Virus record (IMG/VR): IMGVR_UViG_3300025120_006845
Location: 1-28,547 of that record
Length of the DNA: 28,547 nt
Strand: one strand, 5' to 3'
DNA from: a virus
Shown here piece by piece: positions 1 through 8,375 of the stretch. The notes under the pieces are model-generated. The model was not told where the DNA came from. It was given only the letters and a program-made list of their open reading frames with translations, and searched no databases. A program made the translations under genes and the position numbers. Position 1 is the first letter of the stretch. Each line of letters opens with the position of its first letter.

Positions 1-658
1 CTTGTTCTGCAACTCGACATATTGTACCCTCGACAATCTTCAGAAGGGCTTGTTGGACGCCCTCTCCGCTCACGTCACGTGTTATAGAGACATTTTCACT
101 CTTACGTGCTACTTTGTCTATTTCATCAATAAAAATGATGCCACGTTCTGCTTTTGCTACGTCATTGCCAGCCTTTGCTAATAATACACTTAACATGCTT
201 TCTACATCATCGCCGACATATCCTGCTTCTGTGAGTGTTGTAGCATCAGCCACAATGAAAGGAACATCTAAATACTTTGCTACTGACTTTGCTAACAATG
301 TTTTACCACAACCAGTTGGACCTAATAAAAGAACATTGCCCTTATGAATATCTAATCCTACTGGGGGTGGATTGAAAACACGTTTGTAATGATTTGAAAT
401 GGCAATTGATAATACTTGTTTTGCTGTGTTTTGTCCCACAACCCATCTATCCAAATGTCTCATAACGGCATATGGGTCTATTACTTTGGGAGTAGGATCT
501 GGTTGACTGGCAGTTTCTGATTCCTCTTCTATAAGATTCTGGCACAACAAAACGCAGTCTGAACAAATAGATACGTTTTCTCCAACGATCAGTTTGTTCA
601 CAGATTCTTTTGTTTGACTACAAAAGGAACAACTGTCAGTACTTTTGTCATTGCTCAT
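1..658 (-). CDS. clpX: ClpX, ATP-dependent protease unfoldase (partial, N-terminal 219 residues)
   Basis: The leftward reading frame starts at an ATG at 658 and runs off the window edge. The N-terminus has the ClpX C4 zinc finger (C10, C13, C32, C35). It is followed by a AAA+ module with Walker A GPTGCGKT at 113-120, the [11 protein letters not shown] stretch near 143-153 and Walker B IIFIDE at 174-179. [17 protein letters not shown] follows near 191-207 and closely matches bacterial ClpX. ClpX unfolds substrates for ClpP; a phage copy could redirect host proteolysis or act alone as a chaperone. A good ribosome site (AAGGAAG) precedes the start, three bases after the end of the FlgT-like gene, so the two are probably co-transcribed. 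The pore loops and sensor 2 lie mostly outside the window. Confidence 0.95.
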   Translation of the reverse strand, partial: MSNDKSTDSCSFCSQTKESVNKLIVGENVSICSDCVLLCQNLIEEESETASQPDPTPKVIDPYAVMRHLDRWVVGQNTAKQVLSIAISNHYKRVFNPPPVGLDIHKGNVLLLGPTGCGKTLLAKSVAKYLDVPFIVADATTLTEAGYVGDDVESMLSVLLAKAGNDVAKAERGIIFIDEIDKVARKSENVSITRDVSGEGVQQALLKIVEGTICRVAEQ

Positions 659-661
659 TAA

Positions 662-1618
662 TTACTTCCTTTTGTATTTTGGACAAGTTTGTACTAACCT
701 TATATTTATCAACGAGTTGTCTTGGAATACTGCTATTTCTTCCAATTTAATTTCTATTCTCACTTGTTGAGTTAATGTTTTGTTTTTGTCGAATTCAATA
801 TCTGAAGCACCGTTATTTCTAACCCAATACAGGGATCGAATTCTACGTTGATTTACATCGAACTCTACACATCTATTTATTAGACCGTCATTACGTAGAG
901 AATTAATAGTCATTACTGTTTTTTCTCCAGAGAATGTATCTCTGAATTTGTTCATATGAATATGATCATTGATTTGATATTTACGGTCACTAAATTTTAA
1001 GTAACTGACAGTAAACTGAGGCACATCAATTAATTTTGCAAGTTCTTCGATAGCATCTACAAATTCACGGTTCCATGATTGTTGATATGTTATAGTCATA
1101 TATGCTTTTCTATTTGCGTCTGTAGAAATGCTATAATCAACAATATCAATAGTATATGCATGACTAAGGTGATACTTAAGAGTGTTATCTATTAGTGTAT
1201 CAGCATCAATTAGTTGTTTGTTGTAAGATTCTATTTGTAATTTTATGTTCTTTGCATCAAAGTCTGAAGTGCCCTCAGTCTTACTAAGAACAAAGTCCTT
1301 TAGTTTACTTGATTTAACTTCTACATCTAATTTAACAAAGTGTCTCTCACCTGGTGTATCATAGTGAGGAATGCTGTAATGCTCCAAGATCACTTCTTTA
1401 ACAATATACCCTGCACTGTATGTTAGTATTTGATTAACAACAAGTTTGCGATTAACAACAACTCGTTCAGTGTCTACTAGAGCACCAACAATTTGTGTTA
1501 TTGCTTGTCTTCTTGCATGATCTTGGGCATCTATTAAAGAGACACCTTCCCCATCAACTACGATTGCAATTGCTGGGGAAGACGTTAGTGTTAGGAGTAA
1601 GAGAAGGATGCTTCTCAT
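662..1618 (-). CDS. Secreted FlgT N-domain-like envelope protein
   Basis: This 318-residue protein begins with a clear Sec signal peptide (hydrophobic stretch LLLLLTLTSSPAIA, cleavage expected near residue 18). The mature N-terminus has a VDGEGVSLIDAQDHARRQAI pattern, followed by a segment ending in YIVKEVILEHY. This resembles the N-terminal domain of flagellar assembly protein T (FlgT) and related LPP20-type periplasmic proteins. The remaining 200 residues have mixed alpha/beta composition and are not recognised. It lies between the lipoprotein gene (14-base gap) and clpX (3-base gap), probably in one operon driven from the promoter near 2400. Periplasmic or outer-membrane location is inferred from the signal peptide; the FlgT relation rests on pattern recall and is moderate. 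Confidence 0.7.
   Translation of the reverse strand: MRSILLLLLTLTSSPAIAIVVDGEGVSLIDAQDHARRQAITQIVGALVDTERVVVNRKLVVNQILTYSAGYIVKEVILEHYSIPHYDTPGERHFVKLDVEVKSSKLKDFVLSKTEGTSDFDAKNIKLQIESYNKQLIDADTLIDNTLKYHLSHAYTIDIVDYSISTDANRKAYMTITYQQSWNREFVDAIEELAKLIDVPQFTVSYLKFSDRKYQINDHIHMNKFRDTFSGEKTVMTINSLRNDGLINRCVEFDVNQRRIRSLYWVRNNGASDIEFDKNKTLTQQVRIEIKLEEIAVFQDNSLINIRLVQTCPKYKRK
703..710 (-). promoter_or_regulatory. Late-type GATAAATA box upstream of clpX
   Basis: GATAAATA on the minus strand, 45 bases before the clpX ATG but inside the FlgT-like coding region, so it may be chance. Confidence 0.3.
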
Positions 1619-1631
1619 ATTAAAACTCCTT

Positions 1632-2360
1632 TTAATTAAAATATGAACTGATTTGAGTTTGAATATCTTCTGCTGTATCTTTGCTCCAGATACCAGTTAC
1701 TTGTAGGAGTTGATCATCTACTTTGTCATACTCAAATGCTAACCCACGTGTGATGATCTGTGCTTGAGTTCTGATCATTGTTTGCACTTCTCTCGCAGTC
1801 GAATGACTATTCGATGTTACTGCAAAATTCATGTTAGGTGTATTAGGATCTATCGGAGCATTTGATGATCTGCTTTGCATTCCAATTACTGCTGGAATGT
1901 CAGGTCTACTACCTGCTGTTTGTCCAGTGCCTGCAATTGGATTCCTATAAGAATCATCTTGCATTTCATTTGCTTTACCGACAATATTAGTTATTGTTTC
2001 TGTTTCTGTTTCACCAGCAATGAACGTAGCAAGTTTTGCCCTTACTTCTTCTTCACCAATACGTTGAGCATTACTTGCTGTCATATTAGTTCCGCCCCCT
2101 GTAGGTTCAGTTACAGTGATCTCAATAGATTTTAGTTCTTTCTTTTCACAAGAAAATCCCATTGAAGGAAACCAATCTCTATCTGTACATTTCCAATTAA
2201 CTTTTATACCATCATCTTCAAAGAATGTACTAAATTCTTGGTTGTTGATAGCGTTTCTTTTTGGTACATCAATTTGGTCTGCTTTGCTTCCAAACATTGA
2301 ACAACCTGTTGTTGTCAACGCTAGAGCCGCGACCAATATTACTGTGTTTACATTTTTCAT
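1632..2360 (-). CDS. Outer-membrane lipoprotein, LPP20-like
   Basis: The 242-residue product has a lipoprotein signal peptide ending in a TTGC lipobox, with Cys20 the predicted lipidated residue. A second Cys pair lies within residues 55-75. The C-terminal half contains a pattern like RTQAQIITRGLAFEYDKV followed by LLQVTGIWSKD, which resembles the LPP20/CsgG-associated lipoprotein fold. The middle is rich in Asn, Thr and Pro and probably flexible. The ribosome site TAGGAGGG is strong, and the gene is first behind the early promoter at 2400-2428, with the FlgT-like gene next. Together they look like a two-part envelope system made early in infection. Family assignment is tentative; the lipoprotein call is firm. 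Confidence 0.75.
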   Translation of the reverse strand: MKNVNTVILVAALALTTTGCSMFGSKADQIDVPKRNAINNQEFSTFFEDDGIKVNWKCTDRDWFPSMGFSCEKKELKSIEITVTEPTGGGTNMTASNAQRIGEEEVRAKLATFIAGETETETITNIVGKANEMQDDSYRNPIAGTGQTAGSRPDIPAVIGMQSRSSNAPIDPNTPNMNFAVTSNSHSTAREVQTMIRTQAQIITRGLAFEYDKVDDQLLQVTGIWSKDTAEDIQTQISSYFN

Positions 2361-2399
2361 ACACCCTCCTAACTTGGGTTTTATTTAATTAACACTAGT

Positions 2400-2428
2400 A
2401 TTATACTGAATTTTGCTATGATATGCAA
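2400..2428 (-). promoter_or_regulatory. Early sigma70-type promoter of the lipoprotein operon
   Basis: On the minus strand -35 TTGCAT (2423-2428) and -10 TATAAT (2400-2405) are 17 bases apart. The site lies between the 660-aa gene and the LPP20-like lipoprotein gene. Confidence 0.75.
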
Positions 2429-2435
2429 TGTGTTT

Positions 2436-2452
2436 GGGTAAAGAATTTACCC
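2436..2452. terminator. Hairpin after the 660-aa gene
   Basis: Inverted repeat GGGTAAA/TTTACCC with a 3-base loop; it contains the stop codon of the leftward gene. The T6 run is on the plus-strand side, so termination of the leftward transcript is uncertain. Confidence 0.4.
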
Positions 2453-4429
2453 TTTTTTGTCGTTCTGTAGATAAATCTCAATTTGTTGACGTTCAGAATC
2501 TGATAGTAAGTCTACATCATATTCACCTGTTTGAATCTTTTCAACTAGATGGTTGATGTATTCTTCGTTGTATAAGTATGTGTCTGTGCCTTCTTTTTGA
2601 ATTTCAATCCATGCTTTACCTTCAAACTTGTAAACACGATTAGGCATTTGATCTACTCTAACAAACGTATCACCTTTCATTGCTACTGTAGGGAAGGACT
2701 CTCCAAAACTAGTACTACTAGCATTGCTGTTGTCTGTTTGTAAGAATAACTCAGGGTGTAATGATTTCAATGCATCTTTGTGAATTGATCTACCTTCAGG
2801 GTCTAACATGTAATCAGACTCGTCAGCCTCAGACTTTACTTGTTCGATAGTAACACCTGTAGTTTCTATATCCTCAGGTTCAGGAGTTTCTTCTTCAACT
2901 TTGTTACCTTCATACTCCTTAAATTCTGTTTCAACTTCTTCAACTTCAGGTTCTACTTCTTCTGCTACTTCAAATATTTCTTGCTGACTGTCTTCCCAAT
3001 CTTTGATTGATTTTTTAGCCAGTTTAATTCTAGTTTCTAATGCAGTAAAGTCTAATTCAGGTCTAGCAAAATGTTCTACTGCTTCTTCTAGTTCTTGGTT
3101 GATTACACTTTCTTGTAGAGGTTCTGGCCCATCGTCAATCTCAGACTTTTCCAGGCTAGGGTTTTCCTTCCTGCGTTGTTCAAATGTGTACTGACTTGCG
3201 ATTAACAATAGAACTGCTAGTGGGTCAAATACAAAGATGATAACCATGATCAACCATGATACTGCTGTCTCTAATAGACTTGCATCTGCATCGTCTGTAC
3301 CAGTAAAGAACTCAGCAATGTACCTAATAGGTCCTACTTCACTCTCAACTAATCTAACTGCTTGTTCTGATTCAAACTTCTCGTCTCTAAGACTATCAAT
3401 CGTATTATAGATATCATCGATTGTAAGGTTCCATTCGTCTATCTGCTCAAGGTCATCATCTTGTGATGAATTGGATTGTTCTCTTAAACGATTGATCTCT
3501 GCTGTAGCGGCATCAACTGTTTCTTGTGTCTGGGCACGATAGTCATTGATGTTACCTTGTGCTTCTCTAACTGCGACTGAGGCTTCCCTACGTAACTCTG
3601 CTTCTCTGTCTCTTGTACTATCTCTAAGTCTAGTAATTTCTGCGGCAATAGCATCACGTTCTGGTTTTTGTTCTTGTAAGACTCGTTCAGCCTCACCTCT
3701 GTTATCTGTTCTATTAATAAACCCAGAATCTTCTTCGTCTCTATAACTGGCTACGAGGTCATCTAAGGGTACAAGTTTATCTGTTTGTACTTGGATATCT
3801 GCTGTTAAAGAAGTTTCTAATGCTTCTAAGTCTCTATCTAATCTTTCATTGATAGCAGTAATCTGTGTTTGGTTATAATCGATATCGGCTTGTACTGCAC
3901 CTCTTGCACCACTAATAATTTCTTGTTGTTGAGAAATAGAACTAGATACATCAAACCCGTCACCAGACTGTAGTCCATTAATACGGTCTTCAAGTATTTC
4001 AATTCTGTTTTCTTCTCTAGCAATCTGTCCATCGATTCTAGTTACAGTTGCAATGGCTTCTGTCGCATTACCAGATGCAGTATCATGTGCTTTAGATAAG
4101 AATCCAAAGATGCCGATAGATGTGATAAGCATTAACACTACAACAGCAATACTTAAATAAGTCTTTAGCCACCAGGTAGCAATGCCCCAAAATCTATGTA
4201 ACCAAACTGCTGTAACGAGTTTGCTTACCTCTAGCACACCTCCCATAATAATAATAGGGATAACAGCCGCTGAGAATATTGCGGCTAGGCCTGATACTGA
4301 ATAGTAAATTGCTACACCACTAATAGTAAGTGCTGTCAATAAAGTCAGCCAGGCTATAAATAAATTCGCCTTCATGTTTTTGGGTTCCTTTGCATTTATG
4401 CTTTCGTCATAGTATTTAGCACGATTCAT
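2447..4429 (-). CDS. Large membrane protein with long coiled coil
   Basis: The 660-residue protein has three hydrophobic segments near residues 20-44, 46-78 and 86-112. A charged, Gln/Glu/Arg-rich region (about 120-365) is expected to form a long coiled coil. A fourth membrane segment follows near 390-415 (WLIMVIIFVFDPLAVLLLI). The C-terminal 240 residues are very acidic, with Glu/Val-rich runs, and end in a short globular part. The layout recalls bacterial DUF4407-type proteins, but no family is claimed. The ATG at 4429 has no evident ribosome site. An in-frame ATG at 4375 (residue 19) follows AAGGAACCC and may be the true start. It could be a host-membrane protein that scaffolds or senses the envelope. 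The stop codon lies inside a small hairpin. Confidence 0.75.
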   Translation of the reverse strand: MNRAKYYDESINAKEPKNMKANLFIAWLTLLTALTISGVAIYYSVSGLAAIFSAAVIPIIIMGGVLEVSKLVTAVWLHRFWGIATWWLKTYLSIAVVVLMLITSIGIFGFLSKAHDTASGNATEAIATVTRIDGQIAREENRIEILEDRINGLQSGDGFDVSSSISQQQEIISGARGAVQADIDYNQTQITAINERLDRDLEALETSLTADIQVQTDKLVPLDDLVASYRDEEDSGFINRTDNRGEAERVLQEQKPERDAIAAEITRLRDSTRDREAELRREASVAVREAQGNINDYRAQTQETVDAATAEINRLREQSNSSQDDDLEQIDEWNLTIDDIYNTIDSLRDEKFESEQAVRLVESEVGPIRYIAEFFTGTDDADASLLETAVSWLIMVIIFVFDPLAVLLLIASQYTFEQRRKENPSLEKSEIDDGPEPLQESVINQELEEAVEHFARPELDFTALETRIKLAKKSIKDWEDSQQEIFEVAEEVEPEVEEVETEFKEYEGNKVEEETPEPEDIETTGVTIEQVKSEADESDYMLDPEGRSIHKDALKSLHPELFLQTDNSNASSTSFGESFPTVAMKGDTFVRVDQMPNRVYKFEGKAWIEIQKEGTDTYLYNEEYINHLVEKIQTGEYDVDLLSDSERQQIEIYLQNDKKG

Positions 4430-4443
4430 GGGCTAAAATACAA

Positions 4444-4701
4444 CTATTCTTGTGTACCAGACATAGCAGGAAATAAATGACCATAGGTGCGAAGAAATTC
4501 ATTGTATGACATTGTTAATCTTCTAGGAATTCCTGGACCTTGTTGAATCTCATATATGATATAAGGTGTTATTCCTTCTATGCCTTCGCCCTCGATCAAC
4601 CTATCCCTTAATTTGATTTCAAAAATCATAATGGAATCGCCGTCTGGAAAAGTATGTTTTGTGCCTACTAGTCCCTCAGGGATATGGGGAAGGCTACTCA
4701 T
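4444..4701 (-). CDS. Conserved phage-type hypothetical protein, 85 aa
   Basis: This small protein of 85 residues has no recognised domain. It has a PxGLVGTKHTFPDGDSIMIFEI beginning that suggests a short beta-rich fold and no membrane segment. Its start overlaps the stop of the upstream gene by ATGA, which supports translational coupling and a real gene. It lies just before the membrane coiled-coil gene in the same leftward operon. Function unknown. Confidence 0.65.
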   Translation of the reverse strand: MSSLPHIPEGLVGTKHTFPDGDSIMIFEIKLRDRLIEGEGIEGITPYIIYEIQQGPGIPRRLTMSYNEFLRTYGHLFPAMSGTQE

Positions 4702-5120
4702 TTAGTAGATAAATCATTTAATATAATGTCATTCTGCATGGCGTCCCATTCTTTGAACGCATCTTTAGCCTCTTCGACATTTTTTTTAAACTCATCATCT
4801 TTAGATAGAGGCTCTGCCTTCTCTATTACCTCTTGGTCATAGGTAACATCAAAGCCACCCTTTCTCATAGTCCACCAATCGTCTTCGTCTTGGTAGTCCC
4901 AATCCATACCGTAAAATTCGTGCCCATTCTTTTCATAACCTAAATCTTCAAGGTCCTCAACAAGCAAGTCCCCAGAGGCAAGATCATCAAACATCTGTTG
5001 AATGTCTTCATCAGATTCTTTTGGAAACAAATCTTTTAAATATGCAACATCAATTTCTAATGCATACTTTCTTTGTACTTGGTGCCATTCAGACATCGTT
5101 GCATGAATTACTTTAGCCAT
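4698..5120 (-). CDS. Acidic hypothetical protein, 140 aa
   Basis: The ATG at 5120 is chosen because the longer frame to 5216 would overlap almost all of a separate small gene (5122-5280) and has a poor ribosome site; an AGGAT precedes 5120. The product is acidic and rich in Asp, Glu and Trp, with a stretch KDLFPKESDEDIQQMFDDLASGD followed by GMDWDYQDEDDWW, written here in two parts. It resembles the neighbouring 145-aa protein in composition. No catalytic motif is visible. A highly acidic small phage protein could mimic DNA or bind a host protein, but nothing proves this. Confidence 0.65.
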   Translation of the reverse strand: MAKVIHATMSEWHQVQRKYALEIDVAYLKDLFPKESDEDIQQMFDDLASGDLLVEDLEDLGYEKNGHEFYGMDWDYQDEDDWWTMRKGGFDVTYDQEVIEKAEPLSKDDEFKKNVEEAKDAFKEWDAMQNDIILNDLSTK

Positions 5121-5121
5121 A

Positions 5122-5280
5122 TTAGAATCCTGATGTCCAATGAACATACCCTTCTTCACATTGATATTCACCACAACAACATTGTCCGTTGTCACTGTCA
5201 ATATAGTCGCCATCACCTGGTTGTGCTGGTAGCACGTCCGCTAAGGACATGATTTCTTTTGTTTCTGCTTCTATTTGCAT
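5122..5280 (-). CDS. Small Cys-cluster protein, 52 aa
   Basis: This 52-residue frame opens with ATG at 5280 behind a very good ribosome site (GGAGAATAAT). It starts directly after the stop of the 145-aa gene (1-base gap) and ends 1 base before the next start at 5120. That perfect packing argues it is real. The product is acidic and carries CCCGEYQC at residues 34-41, a possible metal-binding cluster. No family is recognised. Confidence 0.6.
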   Translation of the reverse strand: MQIEAETKEIMSLADVLPAQPGDGDYIDSDNGQCCCGEYQCEEGYVHWTSGF

Positions 5281-5281
5281 A

Positions 5282-5719
5282 TTATTCTCCTACTTTTTCT
5301 TCTATTATTATTTGGCCTTGAAAGATACTGATGCATTCATCAGAATCAAAGCCGTTATCTAAAAGATAGCACTCGCCTTCTTCTTGTACTTCTTCTATAA
5401 ATTCTTCTAGTTCTTCGCCTTCTTTAGACTTGTAACCTGTCCAGTCCCAATCGTCCCAACAGCCGTCCCATGAGTCAATCATTTCTGCTTCGGAGAAAGT
5501 ATTCATTTCTAACTCATCTTCAAAATCGTCAGCCATTGCTTCGACTAAAAGTTCGACTTCATTTTCTTCTTGAGGAGTGACGAACCAGTTACCACTTCTC
5601 CAACCTGTTTCTATGCACACAACATCATCAGTGTCATAGTTTTTAAGATACTCATACTCAACATAACGTTTCTTGTATTTGTTACTTACTTGATAAGTTT
5701 TTCCTATTTCTATATTCAT
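5282..5719 (-). CDS. Acidic hypothetical protein, 145 aa
   Basis: This is a strongly acidic protein (many Glu/Asp, several WD pairs such as DSWDGCWDDWDW near residues 82-94). The N-terminal 50 residues look like a small beta barrel (IGKTYQVSNKYKKRYVEYEYL). Its ATG overlaps the DNA ligase stop as TAATG, so it is translated in the ligase operon. Such an acidic surface could be a DNA mimic or an interaction partner, but the function is unknown. Confidence 0.65.
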   Translation of the reverse strand: MNIEIGKTYQVSNKYKKRYVEYEYLKNYDTDDVVCIETGWRSGNWFVTPQEENEVELLVEAMADDFEDELEMNTFSEAEMIDSWDGCWDDWDWTGYKSKEGEELEEFIEEVQEEGECYLLDNGFDSDECISIFQGQIIIEEKVGE

Positions 5720-7077
5720 TATTTGTCGTCCCTAAATCTTACGAATCTTGGGAATCGTAGACTATATGTGCCATCTTGGTTTTGACTAATCACATCACAA
5801 AGTACTTCAGCAGTCTGACCAATTACTTCGTCTTTTGCTTCCCAATATGAATCTCTGTCGCTGTCAGAAAAGCCAGAACCAACATTTACTTTTATAAATT
5901 TGCCATCGTCTGTGCCTTCACAAACTAATGCCCCTAATCTGCCCTCATTTCTGCCTGTCCCTTCTTCAAGTTCTACAACTTCTAAGTCAACAGTAATAGT
6001 AGGCTTCCATTTCATCCAGAAGAGATTACGTTTACACTCGTAAGGTGCTTCTAAATCTTTGATCATAATGCCTTCAAAATCAGCATTGACCATGTCGTTA
6101 GCATATCTCTTAAGTTCTTTGTTGCCTTCTTCTGTGTCTAAATCAACAATGATATGAGACATAGTTTCTAACGAACTAAGATCAGTAAAGAGAGGTGCTA
6201 AGTTATTCATTGCTGTAACACGTTTTCTGAATTGTGCGTTACAATGTCCACGTTGAAAGTCTGCTAATGGCATAACATCGAATACATGAAATACTGTATC
6301 ATCTGATTTAGCATTAGTTTTTCTACGTGCTTGTTTCATTAATTCATTGAATGATGCTCCAACAACTTCACCATCAAATACAAATCCTTTAGTGCAGTTG
6401 CCAATATCACTACCTAATAATGTAATGATTTTTCTTACATTAGCAGTTACTTGGTCTTCAATGTGTGTGAAGTTTTCAAAGATTTTTCCGTTACGACTGT
6501 AACATGTTGCGACTGGCTCAGGGTGATCATACATACCTGGCTCAAACGATACTACCATCAGAACTCTAACGCCATCTAATTTAGGCTCAAGTCTCTTGGT
6601 GCCTGACATTTCAGGTCTGCCTTCTGAGTTAGTAGCAAGTTGACATTTAAAGACTGGTACTTCGTAGTCAGTCTTCTTACAAACTTTGTTGATTGTAGCA
6701 ACTGAAAAGCCTGCACGTAAATCTCTGCGAATGACTGGAGCACAAAAGTTATTCCATTCATCACTAGAAAATTGTAGAGACATCTTTGCTACTGCATCAA
6801 TGGCCGCATTACCTGTTAACTTGCGTTCTTTAAGTTCTTCTAGCAGAGCAATAAACTCATTCCAAGGATTGGCATATTCTCTATCTGATTCCTGATTGTC
6901 TGGGATTTTTCTGACACCAAAGGTGACGTAAGGATTGTAACACATGCCAGCAAGTTTTAAAAACGTATCTGCATTATCACTGCCTAATGTGGCTGCCTCT
7001 AATGCTTGTGTTAAAACATCTTGTTTGTGAAGTTTTGAATTGCTTTCGTTTAATTTATGTATCCAACTTGCACTCAT
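5719..7077 (-). CDS. ATP-dependent DNA ligase (T4 gp30 type)
   Basis: The 452-residue protein seals nicks in duplex DNA, using ATP to adenylate a lysine. The nucleotidyltransferase motifs are in order: motif I EPKLDGVR (K166 the adenylated lysine), motif III VFDGEVV at 233-239, motif IV FEGIMIKD at 334-341 and motif V MKWKP at 355-359. An OB-fold domain follows (about 363-452), ending in a motif VI-like RFPRFVRFRDD. The N-terminal 160 helical residues match the DNA-binding domain of T4-type ligases. Length is close to T4 ligase (487 aa). It is the first long gene behind the early promoter at 7101-7129, with a TTAGGAGAC ribosome site. It acts in replication and repair with RNase H (12553-13560). 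Confidence 0.95.
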   Translation of the reverse strand: MSASWIHKLNESNSKLHKQDVLTQALEAATLGSDNADTFLKLAGMCYNPYVTFGVRKIPDNQESDREYANPWNEFIALLEELKERKLTGNAAIDAVAKMSLQFSSDEWNNFCAPVIRRDLRAGFSVATINKVCKKTDYEVPVFKCQLATNSEGRPEMSGTKRLEPKLDGVRVLMVVSFEPGMYDHPEPVATCYSRNGKIFENFTHIEDQVTANVRKIITLLGSDIGNCTKGFVFDGEVVGASFNELMKQARRKTNAKSDDTVFHVFDVMPLADFQRGHCNAQFRKRVTAMNNLAPLFTDLSSLETMSHIIVDLDTEEGNKELKRYANDMVNADFEGIMIKDLEAPYECKRNLFWMKWKPTITVDLEVVELEEGTGRNEGRLGALVCEGTDDGKFIKVNVGSGFSDSDRDSYWEAKDEVIGQTAEVLCDVISQNQDGTYSLRFPRFVRFRDDK

Positions 7078-7100
7078 ATGTGTCTCCTAAATATACTACT

Positions 7101-7129
7101 ATTATATAGCCTATTGCCCATGATGTCAA
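7101..7129 (-). promoter_or_regulatory. Consensus sigma70 promoter of DNA ligase
   Basis: Perfect TTGACA (7124-7129), 17-base spacer and TATAAT (7101-7106). It overlaps the end of the 54-aa gene. Confidence 0.88.
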
Positions 7130-7290
7130 GCCTTTGGAGTATAATTTTGTATCCAAAGTATAGCGGATTCTCCCCAAACTTGAGCCGTTGCAAATGACTG
7201 CATGATAGTATCAGAAACGCCTTGAGGTCCTAACAATACATATGTACATATTAGATACCCTAGAATAAACCCAATTATTAAATTTTTCAT
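7126..7290 (-). CDS. Small membrane protein, 54 aa
   Basis: This short frame starts with an ATG overlapping the upstream stop as TAATG, behind GAGGTAAAATA. It encodes one N-terminal membrane helix (IIGFILGYLICTYVLL, residues 5-20) and a short polar tail ending IQNYTPKA. Its 3' end runs into the -35 box of the ligase promoter, so the coding end and promoter overlap. The function is unknown; phage single-helix proteins of this kind often sit in the host inner membrane. Confidence 0.6.
   Translation of the reverse strand: MKNLIIGFILGYLICTYVLLGPQGVSDTIMQSFATAQVWGESAILWIQNYTPKA
7132..7158 (-). terminator. Weak hairpin beside the ligase promoter
   Basis: CTTTGGA and TCCAAAG arms around a 13-base loop, ending three bases before the -35 box. 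It lacks a T-run and lies in the 54-aa coding end. Confidence 0.25.
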
Positions 7291-7961
7291 TATTTTACCT
7301 CTACTTGTTGAACTCTGTTAAGTTGTGTAACCATTCCATTATCGTCTGAACGGTGACCCTTAACTGTGCCTCGAATATCTAAAATGTCGCCAATTTTGGA
7401 ATTAATTTTAGATGATCCAAAAAACACTACTTCCTCATTTGCGGTAACTGCTGTTATAAAATAGCAATTCCATTTATGAGAAAGAAAACTTCTTAACACT
7501 GTGACTTTAAGGTCAACTCTGTCTTTGACTTTGCCAATCGATTTGTCTGTAGTTGCTTGAGCAATCTCTTGGTCTTGAACTTTACGAACATTGGCTCTTA
7601 TGAATGCTGACGGAAGACTAGCAATAATAGCAATATCTAATTTGCTATCGAGCAGGTCTCTGTCTGCAATAGCCATTGCAGTCTTATCAAACTCACTCAC
7701 ATAATCATCAGTCAATAACTTAAAGGTCATTGCTTGATAATGCTGACGTACTTTGACGCCTTCGTTTTTATCAGCAACAGTTAAATGCTTTGAACCTTCC
7801 TCTAAAAGACGATACATGATTTCACGGTTAGTTTCTTTTTTAGACCCTTCAGGAACAAATTTAATGTACTCTTTGTTTAGACGTTGAGCCTTACATGCTA
7901 CTGCCCAAACATCATTTGCTGAGTAAGTCACAGTATTTTTTGCTGATTTTCTGGCAAACAT
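7290..7961 (-). CDS. Hypothetical protein with possible OB-like C-terminus, 223 aa
   Basis: The product is 223 residues, basic at the N-terminus and with no hydrophobic segment. Residues 1-130 look helical. The last 80 residues alternate short beta strands (LKVTVLRSF, CYFITAVTAN, EVVFFGSS, DILDIRGTVKGH), reminiscent of an OB-type nucleic-acid binding fold. This fold guess is inference only. It sits between two small genes in a leftward operon upstream of DNA ligase, which would suit a DNA or RNA transaction role. Confidence 0.65.
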   Translation of the reverse strand: MFARKSAKNTVTYSANDVWAVACKAQRLNKEYIKFVPEGSKKETNREIMYRLLEEGSKHLTVADKNEGVKVRQHYQAMTFKLLTDDYVSEFDKTAMAIADRDLLDSKLDIAIIASLPSAFIRANVRKVQDQEIAQATTDKSIGKVKDRVDLKVTVLRSFLSHKWNCYFITAVTANEEVVFFGSSKINSKIGDILDIRGTVKGHRSDDNGMVTQLNRVQQVEVK

Positions 7962-7964
7962 TCC

Positions 7965-8375
7965 TTATGCACTCCAATATGATTCTGAAAGAGTTGACAT
8001 GTAGTGAGGAGTATTGATTCCCTCAGTTACAGTGATTTTTTTACCAGTACCTGGGCAGATGCCAGTCTTAGTAATCATTGGTTCGACATAATCTTCAACA
8101 GCAACAATCGTATAAGATGATGCAAATTGCTTATGAGTAAGACCAAACTGTGCTTCAGTAGCATCTCTATATGCATTATGCATATTAGCCATGTACTCTT
8201 TTTGACCATTTGCTACGCATTCAGCAACTTGATCATATGCTTTTTGGTAGTACTTAACAGTTCTAGTGATACCTGCTTTAGCGGCACCTACTGTTTTATA
8301 CTGAGTAGAAGCATAACTTCTTTTGTTAGGCTCTCTGTGAACTGATTGATCTGTGTTGTCGATGATTAAGTACAT
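7965..8375 (-). CDS. Hypothetical protein, 136 aa
   Basis: The start is placed at the ATG at 8375 (MYLIIDN). An upstream in-frame ATG at 8399 would lie only about five bases from the expected transcription start of the promoter at 8411-8439, whereas 8375 is preceded by CAGGGAAAC, an acceptable ribosome site. The protein has no known motif. A C-terminal ICPGTGKKI segment and many Tyr and Ala residues are visible. It is the first gene of its early transcript, a usual position for host-takeover proteins. Confidence 0.65.
   Translation of the reverse strand: MYLIIDNTDQSVHREPNKRSYASTQYKTVGAAKAGITRTVKYYQKAYDQVAECVANGQKEYMANMHNAYRDATEAQFGLTHKQFASSYTIVAVEDYVEPMITKTGICPGTGKKITVTEGINTPHYMSTLSESYWSA

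Noticed and set aside
114-347. Plus-strand open frame
   Set aside because: It is antisense to the clear clpX frame, and the protein has no recognisable pattern.
2436-2458. Plus-strand terminator with T6
   Set aside because: No plus-strand gene ends here; reported only as a hairpin next to a leftward promoter.
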